NCBI RefSeq assembly: GCF_000373625.1 | Contig: NZ_KB891998.1 | Coordinates: 394,638 to 458,637 of the forward strand | Direction: 5' to 3' | Length of the DNA: 64,000 bases | Source of the DNA: Streptomyces sp. LaPpAH-108 | GTDB lineage: Bacteria > Actinomycetota > Actinomycetes > Streptomycetales > Streptomycetaceae | Shown here: positions 45,316-55,766 of the stretch, one piece after another | How the letters are laid out: every line of letters begins with the position of its first letter | Numbering within the stretch: position 1 is the first letter of the stretch | Made by a program: the position numbers and the translations under genes | The notes under the pieces: generated by a model | Database searches by the model: none | The model's input: only the letters and a program-made list of their open reading frames with translations | What the model was told of the DNA's origin: nothing

Positions 45316-47406
45316 TCAATCTTCAGCGGAGGAACTACGGATTTCGCAGGCGTTGGCGAGGGGTTCCGTACCGGTCGCCCCCGCGCGGTCCGGCTCCGGG
45401 GCCTTCGCCGGGCCCTCCTCCCCCAGGATGCGCTCCGCCGCGGCGCGGTGCAGGCGGGCGGCGGTGGGGTCGCCGAGGCGGTCCAGGGTGTCGGCCATGC
45501 GCAGCTGGAGCGCCGCCTGGAGCCGGGTGTCCTCGGCGCGCCGCGCCCATTCGGCGGCCTCGCGGCAGGTGCGCAGCGATTCCTCGGGGCGCCCGGCGTA
45601 CTCCTGGACGCGGGCCGTCTCGCTGAGTGCCCGCGCGTAGGCGGCGGTGTCGCCCTCCTTACGGTGACCGGCAGCGGCGGAGCGCCAGTTGCGCAGCGCC
45701 TCGCCGTAGCGGCCCGCGTAGGTGTGGGCGGTGGCGATGCGGCCGTAGAGCCGGGCGGCCTGGGCGCGTTCGCCCCGGGCGAGCCGGTCGGCGAGCGCGC
45801 GGCCGAACCAGTCGGCGGCGCGGTCGTGGTCGCCCAGTTCCTGGTGGGCGCCGCCGACGGATTCCATCGCGCGGCCGGTGGCGTAGGGGTCGTTCGCCGC
45901 GCGTCCGGCGTCCAGGGCGGCGCGGTAGCGGGCGAGCGCGTCGCGGACGCGGCCGGTCTGGGCGTCGAGGTCGCCGAGGTTGAGCAGGGCGGCGGCCTGC
46001 TCGCGGGGCAGGCCGCGCCGCTCGGCCACGTCGAGGACGAGGCCGTGGATGCCGTAGAGGTCGGCCGCGGCGGCCTGGGTGCCGAAGTGGGCGACCATGG
46101 CGCGCACCAGCTGGGACATGAGGCGGCGGGCGAGGGTGTCCAGGCCGCCGTCGGCCACGGCGAGCCGGGCGGCGGCCAGCAGGGCGGGGCGGCGCAGGGT
46201 CAGCCACTGGGCGGCGGCCTCGGGGCCCGCGAAGCGCAGCGCCGGGGGCAGGGAGCGCAGTTTCTCGCGGGCCTGGGTGCTGTCGGTCTCGGCGGCGGCG
46301 CGGCAGGACTGGAGCAGCCGTACGTCGCGTTCCAGGACGCGGGCGCGGGCCAGCTGGAGTTCGGCCGGGCGGTCCTCCTTCTCGGCCAGCGCGCGCAGCA
46401 GGGGGTGCAGACAGCCGGGCACCTCGTACTCGGGCAGCGGGGAGTCGGCGCGGCGCAGCAGGCCCACGGCGGTGAGGTCGTCCAGGACGGCGAGGGCGCG
46501 GGTGGGCGAGCACCCGGCGAGCGCGGAGGCGGTGTGCGGGTCGACGGTCCCGGCCGGGGCCTGGGAGAGCAGGCGCAGCAGCCGGGCGGAGGCGACGGGC
46601 AGCCGGTCGTGGACGAGCCGGAGGACGCGGGTGAGCGGGGGGCTGTCGCTGCCGTCGTCGGAGTCGGCGTGCATCCGCTTGGCGAGGTCGGAGATCCCGG
46701 CCTGGGGGCGGGAGGCGAGCCAGCCGCCCGCCAGGGTGAGCGCGGCGGGCTGGCCCTGGCAGATCTCGGCCAGGCTCTCGGCGGAGCGCGGGTCGACGGT
46801 GACGCGCACCGATCCGGCCCAGCGGGTGAGGAGTTCGACCGCCGACTTGGTGTCGAGACCGCCCAGGGTGCAGGGGCGGACGTCGGAGATGCCGGTGAGG
46901 GGTCCGGCGGAGACGGCGACGACCAGGCAGTCGGGGGCGTCCGGGAGCAGGGCGTCGACCTGGTCGGCGCCGGTCGCGTCGTCCAGCAGGAGGAGGGTGC
47001 GGCGGCCGGTGAGGGCGGTGCGCAGCACCTCGGTGAGGACGTCCTCGGGGGCTCCGGCGGGCGGGCGCACACCGAGGGCGGTGAGCAGGTCGCGGGCGGT
47101 GCGCTCGACGGGTACGGGGGTGCCGTCGGGGTCGCTGAGCCGGGCGCGCAGGACGCCGTCGGGGTAACGGGGAGCGACCTGGGCGACCAGTTCCTCGGCG
47201 AGGGCGGTACGGCCGGAGCCAGGGCGTCCGGCGATGAGGAGGACCCTCGCGCGGGGGGCCTTGCGCCCGGCGAGGGTGTCCAGGCCCGTGCGCGCGATGT
47301 CGGCGCGCAGTTCCTTCAACTCCCGTGTGCGGCCCAGGAATGAGGCCGGTGCGGCTGGGGGCTCCGCCGGCCGCACGTCGTTCTGGTCCACCGCCTGATC
47401 CGTCAC
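45316..47406 (-). CDS. NB-ARC/TPR STAND-type ATPase
   Basis: A 696-residue cytoplasmic protein. FLGRTRELKELRADIA marks the start of an NB-ARC-like ATPase, with P-loop IAGRPGSGRTALAEELV, Walker B RTLLLLDDATGADQVDALLP, and a GQPAALTLAGGWLA (GLPL-like) element. A winged-helix region (SARLLRLLSQAP) follows. The C-terminal half consists of tetratricopeptide-type repeats: EQAAALLNLGDLDAQTGRVRDALARY, YATGRAMESVGGAHQELGDHDRAADWF and AARLYGRIATAHTYAGRYGEALRNW. STAND proteins switch on by ligand-driven oligomerisation. There is no fused effector or N-terminal SARP DNA-binding domain, so the output is unknown. It stands alone between ald and the Nudix gene. Confidence 0.86.
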   Translation of the reverse strand: MTDQAVDQNDVRPAEPPAAPASFLGRTRELKELRADIARTGLDTLAGRKAPRARVLLIAGRPGSGRTALAEELVAQVAPRYPDGVLRARLSDPDGTPVPVERTARDLLTALGVRPPAGAPEDVLTEVLRTALTGRRTLLLLDDATGADQVDALLPDAPDCLVVAVSAGPLTGISDVRPCTLGGLDTKSAVELLTRWAGSVRVTVDPRSAESLAEICQGQPAALTLAGGWLASRPQAGISDLAKRMHADSDDGSDSPPLTRVLRLVHDRLPVASARLLRLLSQAPAGTVDPHTASALAGCSPTRALAVLDDLTAVGLLRRADSPLPEYEVPGCLHPLLRALAEKEDRPAELQLARARVLERDVRLLQSCRAAAETDSTQAREKLRSLPPALRFAGPEAAAQWLTLRRPALLAAARLAVADGGLDTLARRLMSQLVRAMVAHFGTQAAAADLYGIHGLVLDVAERRGLPREQAAALLNLGDLDAQTGRVRDALARYRAALDAGRAANDPYATGRAMESVGGAHQELGDHDRAADWFGRALADRLARGERAQAARLYGRIATAHTYAGRYGEALRNWRSAAAGHRKEGDTAAYARALSETARVQEYAGRPEESLRTCREAAEWARRAEDTRLQAALQLRMADTLDRLGDPTAARLHRAAAERILGEEGPAKAPEPDRAGATGTEPLANACEIRSSSAED

Positions 47407-47593
47407 GGGTCACGCTCCCGTCCCACCGCACGCGCACAGCCCGCCGGTTCTTCCGGTACGGGCGATTCCAGAGCCTAGTTCACGCTCTGCGACCTTCCGG
47501 TGGGAGCGGGGCGGAGAGATCCCCCGATCGGATCAGGCGATGGTCACACCAATACCGGTACGCGTGACGGGACGCCTCCCGGCGCCCGTGCCG

Positions 47594-48220
47594 TCACGCG
47601 CTGAACGGTCGCGCGGGCCACGGCGCGTCCGCCGGGCGCAGCGCGTCCAGGCCCTCCCCGCCGCGCGCGGCGACCAGCGAGAGGACGCCCACGACCAGGC
47701 AGTTGTTGTGCACGTCCCCGGCGAGGACCAGCCGGACCAGCTCGTCCACGGGCACGCGGGCGTAGCTCATGTCCTGCTCCTCGTGCTCGGTCACGAAGCG
47801 CTCGCCCTCGGCCTCGGCGATGTCGCGGGCGAGAAAGATCCGCACCGCCTCGTCGCAGCCGCCCGGGGTGGTGTAGACGTCGGCGAGCACGCGCCAGTCC
47901 TCGGCCTTGACGTGCGCCTCCTCGTACAGCTCGCGCTGGGCGGCGTGCAGCGGGTTCTCGCCGGGCACGTCGAGCAGCCCGGCCGGGATCTCCCAGAGCT
48001 TGTGGCGCACCGGGTGGCGGTACTGGTTGATCAGCAGGACCCGGTCCTCCTCGTCCAGGGCGAGGACGGCGACGGAGCCGGGGTGGACCTGGTAGTCACG
48101 GCGGACCACCGAGCCGTCGGGCATGACCACGTCGTCCGTGCGGACGGAGGTCTTGTTGCCCTTGAAGGGGGTCGCGGTGGAGCGGACCTCCCACTCCTCG
48201 GGGGTGTCCTTGATCGTCAT
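47594..48220 (-). CDS. Nudix hydrolase, ADP-ribose pyrophosphatase-like
   Basis: A 208-residue protein. The Nudix box lies at about residues 93-117: AGLLDVPGENPLHAAQRELYEEAHVKAEDW. It keeps the REL-EE core that binds Mg, but one residue is inserted before the first Glu and the usual Gly after EE is His. The upstream NQYRHPVRHKLWEIPAG is typical of ADP-ribose/ADP-sugar pyrophosphatases. It probably cleaves ADP-ribose or a similar nucleotide sugar, clearing toxic metabolites. The start is ATG 48220, with AGGACAGGG upstream. It lies directly after pyrG and is separated from it by the pyrG terminator. Confidence 0.9.
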   Translation of the reverse strand: MTIKDTPEEWEVRSTATPFKGNKTSVRTDDVVMPDGSVVRRDYQVHPGSVAVLALDEEDRVLLINQYRHPVRHKLWEIPAGLLDVPGENPLHAAQRELYEEAHVKAEDWRVLADVYTTPGGCDEAVRIFLARDIAEAEGERFVTEHEEQDMSYARVPVDELVRLVLAGDVHNNCLVVGVLSLVAARGGEGLDALRPADAPWPARPFSA

Positions 48221-48249
48221 GCCCTGTCCTTCCACGTGCGCAAAAGAGA

Positions 48250-48285
48250 ACCGGGGTGCGCCCCTTTGAAGGTTCGCACCCCGGT
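48250..48285 (-). terminator. Terminator of pyrG
   Basis: ACCGGGGTGCG (48250-48260) is exactly complementary to CGCACCCCGGT (48275-48285). On the minus strand it is followed by TCTCTTTT. It begins 20 bp after the pyrG stop, between pyrG and the Nudix gene. Confidence 0.9.
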
Positions 48286-48304
48286 CACCGTAACAATCGG
48301 TGTG

Positions 48305-49972
<1,668 letters not shown>

Positions 49973-50516
49973 GGCCAAGAGGGGGCTCCCGTGGTCGCTG
50001 TCTGTGATGCGGAACGGCTGTCGGCCCGGAGGATCATGTCTTCCTCGCGGTGGCGCCGTCGCTGCGGTTCGGGGGTTTTACGCCCACCGGTCCACGGGCT
50101 ACCAGGGTATCAGCGCCCGGAGGGGATGGCGTCCGGGCACGCTCCGCGACGGCCCGGGCACGCGGCTGTGACCAGTGCGGAGGCGGCTGCCGGGGTGGTC
50201 ACGGGGTTCTCACCCGGTGCTCACTCGTTCGGCCCACACGGGTTGTCCGGAGCGGCGCGCAGATCATCTACGTGCGTCGTATCCTGCTCGGACACTCGCT
50301 GCCGAGCCCGGCCGGAACGACGGCACACCCCCGCCCGCACCGCCCGCCGGAGACAACTACAGCGCGGCAGTTCGTCGAGCGGGACTGCCGTTTGCCTCAG
50401 GGCTCGGACGGCTGCTTTGCTTCACCGCTCAACGACGCATCGACAAAGACCCCTTGACCGCACTAGCGACAGCCCCCTCGCGCGGGGGTGACGTGGCCGT
50501 TCGACTGGAGTTGCAC
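49973..50516. other. Divergent intergenic region, pyrG and GH15 gene
   Basis: This region of about 540 bp contains no recognised gene. Plus-strand frames through it stay open because of base composition but have no start signal and no family sequence. A strongly AT-poor segment precedes the GH15 start; the candidate starts are GTG 50493 (GGGGGTG upstream) and GTG 50517 (TGGAG upstream). No promoter was assigned with confidence. Confidence 0.5.
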
Positions 50517-52319
50517 GTGGCCGGGCGCATCGAAGACTACGCACTCATCGGAGACATGCAGACCGCCGCACTGGTCTGCCGGGACGGCACGGTGGACTGG
50601 CTGTGCCTGCCCCGCTTCGACTCCCATGCCATCTTCGCCGGCCTGCTGGGCACCGAGGAGCACGGCTTCTGGCGGATCGGCCCGGCCCACGCGGCCGACG
50701 CGCCGCCGCCCAAGGCCGCCCGGCGGAGCTACCGGGGCGACTCGCTGATCCTGGAGTCGGAGTGGGACACCCCGAGCGGCACGGTCCGGGTGACCGACTT
50801 CATGCCGCCGCGGGACGGTGCCCCGCAGGTCATCCGGATCGTGGAGGGCGTCAGCGGGCATGTGCCGATGCGCTCGGAGCTGCGGATGCGGTTCTCCTAC
50901 GGGCGGGTGGTGCCGTGGGTGCACAAGTACGGCAACCGCACGGTGGCGGTCGCGGGGCCGGACTCGGTGTGGTTCGACACGGACGCCGAGACCTACGGCA
51001 AGGACCTGACGACGTACTCCGACTTCACCGTCGCACCCGGTGAGCGGGTGGCGTTCACGATCTCCTGGCAGCCCTCGCACAAGACGCCGCCGCCGCTGCC
51101 CGAGCCGGAGCAGTCGCTGGAGGCGACGGAGGAGTTCTGGCACGAGTGGGTCGAGCAGTGCACGTACCACGGCCCCTACCGCGAGGCCGTGATCCGTTCG
51201 CTGATCACCCTGAAGGCGCTGACCTACGCCCCCACGGGTGGCATCGTCGCCGCGCCCACCACCTCGCTGCCCGAGGACATCGGGGGCGTGCGGAACTGGG
51301 ACTACCGCTACACCTGGCTGCGGGACGCGGCGATCACCCTGTCCTCGCTGCTGCGCACCGGCTACCGCGACGAGGCGCGGGCCTGGCGCGAGTGGCTGCT
51401 GCGGGCGGTGGCGGGCGACCCGGAGAACCTGCAGATCATGTACGGCATCGCCGGTGAGCGCGAGCTGGGCGAGGCGGAGCTGGACTGGCTGCCGGGCTAC
51501 GAGCACTCGACGCCGGTCCGGGTCGGCAACGGCGCGGCGCACCAGCTCCAGCTGGACGTGTACGGCGAGGTCATCGAGGCGCTGCACCTGGGTCACATGA
51601 CCGGGCTCGCCCGCAACGACTACGCCTCGATGCTCCAGATGAAGCTGATCCGCTATCTGGAGGACCACTGGCGGGAGCCGGACGAGGGCATCTGGGAGGT
51701 GCGCGGGCCGCGCCGGCAGTTCGTGCACTCCAAGGTGATGGCCTGGGTGGCCGTGGACCGCACGATCAAGCTGATCGAGTCCGGGGACGCCGAGGGCCCG
51801 CTGGAGCGCTGGAAGGAACTGCGCGACGAGATCCACCGCGAGGTCTGCGAGAAGGGCTACGACCCGGAGCGCAACACCTTCACGCAGTACTACGGCTCCA
51901 AGGAACTGGACGCCTCCCTCCTCCTGATCCCCCAGATGGGCTTCCTGCCGCCCGACGACAAGCGGGTCATCGGCACCATCGAGGCGATCCAGCGCGAGCT
52001 GTCCACCCCCGACGGCTTCATCCTGCGCTACCCCACCGACGGCGAGGACGCGGGCGTCGACGGCCTCCCCGGCGACGAGGGCGCCTTCCTCGCCTGCTCG
52101 TTCTGGATGGCCGACGACCTCGCGATGATCGGCCGCGTCGACGAGGCCCGCAAACTCTTCGAAAAACTCCTCGCCCTCCGCAACGACCTCGGCCTCCTCG
52201 CCGAGGAATGGGACTCCCGCCTCAAACGCCAGGTGGGCAACTTCCCGCAGGCGTTCAGCCATGTGCCGTTGATCGACACGGCACTACGACTGACGGCGTC
52301 CGGGGCGTACGGGGGCTGA
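50517..52319 (+). CDS. Glycoside hydrolase family 15 enzyme
   Basis: A 600-residue soluble enzyme without a signal peptide. It starts AGRIEDYALIGDMQTAALVCRDGTVDWLCLPRFDSHAIFAGLLG, the N-terminal beta-domain of GH15 trehalase/glucoamylase proteins. The (alpha/alpha)6 catalytic barrel contains TTSLPEDIGGVRNWDYRYTWLRDAAITL, LDWLPGYEHSTPVRVGNGAAHQLQLDVYGEV and FLACSFWMADDLAMIGRVDEA. GH15 members of this bacterial cytoplasmic type include trehalases, so it may cleave trehalose or short alpha-glucans to glucose. The start at GTG 50517 has TGGAG 8 nt upstream; GTG 50493 would add 8 residues. It is followed after 4 nt by a small hypothetical gene. Confidence 0.9.
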   Translation: MAGRIEDYALIGDMQTAALVCRDGTVDWLCLPRFDSHAIFAGLLGTEEHGFWRIGPAHAADAPPPKAARRSYRGDSLILESEWDTPSGTVRVTDFMPPRDGAPQVIRIVEGVSGHVPMRSELRMRFSYGRVVPWVHKYGNRTVAVAGPDSVWFDTDAETYGKDLTTYSDFTVAPGERVAFTISWQPSHKTPPPLPEPEQSLEATEEFWHEWVEQCTYHGPYREAVIRSLITLKALTYAPTGGIVAAPTTSLPEDIGGVRNWDYRYTWLRDAAITLSSLLRTGYRDEARAWREWLLRAVAGDPENLQIMYGIAGERELGEAELDWLPGYEHSTPVRVGNGAAHQLQLDVYGEVIEALHLGHMTGLARNDYASMLQMKLIRYLEDHWREPDEGIWEVRGPRRQFVHSKVMAWVAVDRTIKLIESGDAEGPLERWKELRDEIHREVCEKGYDPERNTFTQYYGSKELDASLLLIPQMGFLPPDDKRVIGTIEAIQRELSTPDGFILRYPTDGEDAGVDGLPGDEGAFLACSFWMADDLAMIGRVDEARKLFEKLLALRNDLGLLAEEWDSRLKRQVGNFPQAFSHVPLIDTALRLTASGAYGG

Positions 52320-52323
52320 CGGG

Positions 52324-52638
52324 GTGTCCGGCACGACGGCCGCGTATCCGTCCCTGGTCCATGCCCTGGCCGAGGTGATCGTCGACCTGACCTGGTTCAT
52401 CGACGGCGCCGACGACGAGCGGATGGACCAGGACGACGCCGTGAAGGCGCTGGATGGCGTCGCGGCGGTGCTGGACCGGCTGTCGGCGGGCCAGCGTGGC
52501 GAGTTGCTGGCGGTGATCGAGGGCATGGCCGCAGCGGAGACCGACCCTCGGCGCCGCGCGTTCCTCCGGGACTTCCCGGAGGACCTCGGGCTGGAGGGGC
52601 CGGAGCCAGCGGATGACCGGGGTGCCCCGCGCGCCTAG
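52324..52638 (+). CDS. Small hypothetical protein coupled to the GH15 gene
   Basis: A 104-residue, acidic, probably all-helical soluble protein: TWFIDGADDERMDQDDAVKALDGVAAVL and GELLAVIEGMAAAETDPRRRAFLRDFPEDLGL are its clearest parts. No membrane segment, Cys motif or DNA-binding motif is seen. The start is GTG 52324, 4 nt after the GH15 stop, so it is probably translated from the same mRNA. I do not recognise the family. The FAD oxidase gene begins 42 nt after its stop. Confidence 0.72.
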   Translation: MSGTTAAYPSLVHALAEVIVDLTWFIDGADDERMDQDDAVKALDGVAAVLDRLSAGQRGELLAVIEGMAAAETDPRRRAFLRDFPEDLGLEGPEPADDRGAPRA

Positions 52639-52680
52639 GCTGGGAGCGCGTTCTGCCGCCGATGTCGGAAGGGGGCGGTC

Positions 52681-54063
52681 ATGGCTTCCCTCTCGAAGGC
52701 GGGTGCGGCGTTGGCCGTGCTGCGCGAGGAGTTGGCCGGGGAGGTGTTCGCGCCGGGGGACGCGGGATACGACGAGGCCAGGGCCGTCTACAACGGGATG
52801 ATCGACCGGCGGCCCGCGGTGATCGCCCAGTGCATGGATGAGGGCGATGTGATGCGGGCCGTGCGGTTCGCGCGGGAGCTGGATCTGCCGGTGGCGGTGC
52901 GCGGGGGCGGGCACAGTGTGGCCGGTACGGCGCTGGGGGACGGCGCGGTGGTGGTGGATCTGCGCCGGATGCATCAGGTGGATGTCGGCCTGGAGGCCCG
53001 TGAGGTGCGGGTCGGCGGCGGGGCGACCATGAGCCACATGGACCGGGCCACCCAGCCGTACGGTCTGGCCACGACCGGCGGGCGCGCCTCCACCACCGGG
53101 GTCGGCGGGTTCGTGCTCGGCGGTGGCACCGGCTGGCTGGACCGGATCTACGGGCTGGCCGTCGACAACCTCCGCGAGGTGGAGCTGGTGACCGCCGACG
53201 CCGAGCCGGTGCGTGCGAGCGCCCGGGAGAACCCCGAGCTGTTCTGGGCGCTGCACGGCGGTGGCGGCAACTTCGGCGTGGCGACCGCGCTCACGCTGGG
53301 CCTGCACGAACTGCCCGAGTTCTCGATCGCGCTGCTGCTGTTCGCGCCGGAGGACGGCCCCGAGGCGGTCCGCACGTTCCGCGACGTGATCGCGGCGGGC
53401 CCCGACGGGCTGAGCGGAGCCACGATCTACCTCACCGGGCCGCCCCTCGAGTTCGTCCCCGAGCAGATGGTGGGCCGCCTGGTCTGCGCGGTGCTGGTCA
53501 CGCACACGGGCTCCCTCGACCTGCTCCACGAACTGGCGGCGCCGCTCCTCGCGCTGCCGTACGAGGGCGGCCTGGTCGGCGAGATGCCGTACGCCGATGT
53601 CCAGTGCATGATCGACGATCCGCCGGGGCTGCGGAACTACTGGTCGGCCGAGTATCTGACCGGGCTGCCGGACGACCTGGTGGACGTGTACTGCGCCCTG
53701 TCCGCGAGCGAGCCCGTGCCGACCGCCACCCAGCACATCCTGTTCCCGCAGGGCGGCGCGATCGCCGCCGGGCCGCACGACTACCCGGTGCCCTACCGCG
53801 ACGCGGCCTGGGTCGCGCATCCCTTCGCCGTGTGGGAGGACCCGGCCGACGACACCCGCGCCGTCGACTGGGTGCGCGAGGTCCGCACGGCGGTGAAGCC
53901 GTGGAGCACCGGCGACGTCTATCTGAACTTCATCGGCGACGAGGGCGCGGAGCGCGTGCGCGCGGGGCTCGGCGCGGAGAACCTGCTGCGGCTGGAGAAG
54001 GTGAAGCGGGAGTACGACCCGGACAACGTGTTCCGCTTCAACCACAACATCCGCCCGCTGTAG
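52681..54063 (+). CDS. FAD-linked oxidase, berberine-bridge-enzyme type
   Basis: A 460-residue oxidoreductase. The PCMH-type FAD domain has LPVAVRGGGHSVAGTALGDGAVVVDLRRM, where the His in GGGHS is the site of 8-alpha covalent FAD attachment, and ATTGGRASTTGVGGFVLGGGTGWLDRIYGLAVDNLREVELVTADA. The usual second attachment Cys of bicovalent members (CxxVGVGG) is replaced by Ala, so FAD is at most singly linked. The C-terminal BBE segment reads NLLRLEKVKREYDPDNVFRFNHNIRP. No signal peptide is present. Family members oxidise sugars, alcohols or natural-product intermediates with oxygen. It lies between the GH15 pair and a PucR regulator, with no clear pathway link. Confidence 0.9.
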   Translation: MASLSKAGAALAVLREELAGEVFAPGDAGYDEARAVYNGMIDRRPAVIAQCMDEGDVMRAVRFARELDLPVAVRGGGHSVAGTALGDGAVVVDLRRMHQVDVGLEAREVRVGGGATMSHMDRATQPYGLATTGGRASTTGVGGFVLGGGTGWLDRIYGLAVDNLREVELVTADAEPVRASARENPELFWALHGGGGNFGVATALTLGLHELPEFSIALLLFAPEDGPEAVRTFRDVIAAGPDGLSGATIYLTGPPLEFVPEQMVGRLVCAVLVTHTGSLDLLHELAAPLLALPYEGGLVGEMPYADVQCMIDDPPGLRNYWSAEYLTGLPDDLVDVYCALSASEPVPTATQHILFPQGGAIAAGPHDYPVPYRDAAWVAHPFAVWEDPADDTRAVDWVREVRTAVKPWSTGDVYLNFIGDEGAERVRAGLGAENLLRLEKVKREYDPDNVFRFNHNIRPL

Positions 54064-54115
54064 CCGGGCCGGTCGGGGCTACCGGCACGGCGGGGGCGCG
54101 GGTAGCGTCCGGCGC

Positions 54116-55756
54116 ATGGACAGCGGTACGGAGAGCGGGGCCGCCCCGCGCGGCGCGGGGATCACCGTCCGGCGGGCCCTGGAGCTGCCGGGGCTGCGCG
54201 GCGGGCTGCCGGAGGTCCTGGCGGGCGACGACCGGCTGGGGCGCACGGTGCGCTGGGTGCACGCGGGCGAGGTGCCGAACATCGCCTCGCTGCTCAAGGG
54301 CGGCGAGCTGCTGCTCACCACCGGGTACGGCCTCGGCACACGCCCCGCCGAGCAGCGGGCGTTCGTACGGACGCTGGCCGAGCGGGGCATCGCCGCGCTG
54401 GTGGTGGAGCTGGGCCCGCGCTTCGCCCGGCTGCCCGCCACCCTGGTGGACACCGCGCGGGCGACCGGGCTGCCGCTGGTGCAGCTGCATCGCGAGGTGG
54501 CGTTCGTGACCGTCACCGAGGAGATCCACACCGAGATCGTCAACGGGCACTACGCGCTGCTCCAGCGGGCGGAGGAGGTGCACCGCCGCTGCACCGAGGC
54601 GCTGCTCGGCGGGGGCGGGGTGCCGCAGCTGCTGGGCATCCTGGCGGATTTCGCGGCCAACCCGGTGTTCCTGGAGACGGCGGACGGACGGCTGCTGTAC
54701 GCGGCCGGGGCGGCCCCCGAGGGCGCGGACCCCCTGCAGGTGTGGGAGGGGCTGCGCGGCAAGCAGCGGGACGTACCGCCCCCGGCCGGTTCGGTCCTGG
54801 TGGACGTGCCGGGCGGCGGCCCGGGTCCTGGCGCGGTGCGGGCGCGTCTGGTGCTGCTCCCGGTGTGCGGCCCGCCGGCCCCGGTGCACCGGATGGCGGC
54901 CGAGCGGGCGGCCGGGATCGTCGCCGTGGTGCTGATGCAGGCCCGGCAGGAGGAGGAGCTGGCGGCACGCGGCCGGGGCGACTTCCTGAACGATCTCGCC
55001 GAGGGCCGCATCGCCGCCGAGGACGCCCCGGCGCAGGCCCGGGTGCTGGGCTTCCGGCACGGCGAGGGCCCGCTGCTGCCAGTCGTGATGCGGATCGGGG
55101 ACTGTGCCGCCCCGGGCGCGGGCTGGGCGGTGCTGGCGCAGGCGGTGGCGAAGGAGCTGGCCTCGGTGGGGGTGCCGGTGCTGCTGGGGGTGCGGCCGGT
55201 GGAGGGCCGGGTGCCGGTCCTCGCGGGGCTGCGCGCCGAGTCGGAGCGGGCGGCGGTCGCGGACCGGGTGGCGGCGGCGCTGCGGGCCGGGGTGGAGCGG
55301 GCCGGGCTGCCGCGTCCGGGCGGGCCGCCGCCGGTGGTGGTCGGGGCGGCGGGCGGCTGGGCGGCCGTACCGGCGGGGCTGCGGCACGCGGCGGAGGCGG
55401 CGACGGCGGTGCGCGGCCCGGCCGACCGGCCCTGGTACGACGCGCGGCGGCTGGACATCGACCTGCTGCTGTGGCGGCTGCGGGACCACCCGGACCTGGC
55501 GGCGTTCGTGGACCGCGCGCTCGGTGCGCTGCTCGAACACGACGCGCGCTCACGGCCGCCGCTGCTGCCGACCCTGGAGACCTATCTGGCGCACGCGGGC
55601 CGCAAGGCGGAGACCGCCCGCGAGCTGCATCTGAACCGGCAGACCCTCTACAACCGGCTTGCCCGGATAGGTGAGTTGCTGGGCACGGAACTCGACGACC
55701 CGCAGACGGTCCTGGCGTTGAGCCTGGCGCTGCGCGCCCGGGAGCAGGTGGCCTAG
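54116..55756 (+). CDS. PucR-family transcriptional regulator
   Basis: A 546-residue regulator. The N-terminal domain (ITVRRALELPGLRGGLPEVLAGDDRLGRTVRWVHAGEVPNIASLLKGGELLLTTG) is the purine-catabolism PucR-like sensor. A long middle region, including a GGDEF-like/GAF-like portion, follows. The C-terminal HTH_30 motif reads YLAHAGRKAETARELHLNRQTLYNRLARIGELLGTEL. Such proteins control purine or nitrogen use, proline use and similar catabolic genes. No purine-degradation genes are in the window, so the target is unknown; the FAD-oxidase gene 52 nt upstream is one candidate. The start is ATG 54116. Confidence 0.9.
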   Translation: MDSGTESGAAPRGAGITVRRALELPGLRGGLPEVLAGDDRLGRTVRWVHAGEVPNIASLLKGGELLLTTGYGLGTRPAEQRAFVRTLAERGIAALVVELGPRFARLPATLVDTARATGLPLVQLHREVAFVTVTEEIHTEIVNGHYALLQRAEEVHRRCTEALLGGGGVPQLLGILADFAANPVFLETADGRLLYAAGAAPEGADPLQVWEGLRGKQRDVPPPAGSVLVDVPGGGPGPGAVRARLVLLPVCGPPAPVHRMAAERAAGIVAVVLMQARQEEELAARGRGDFLNDLAEGRIAAEDAPAQARVLGFRHGEGPLLPVVMRIGDCAAPGAGWAVLAQAVAKELASVGVPVLLGVRPVEGRVPVLAGLRAESERAAVADRVAAALRAGVERAGLPRPGGPPPVVVGAAGGWAAVPAGLRHAAEAATAVRGPADRPWYDARRLDIDLLLWRLRDHPDLAAFVDRALGALLEHDARSRPPLLPTLETYLAHAGRKAETARELHLNRQTLYNRLARIGELLGTELDDPQTVLALSLALRAREQVA

Positions 55757-55766
55757 CGGGCGCGCC

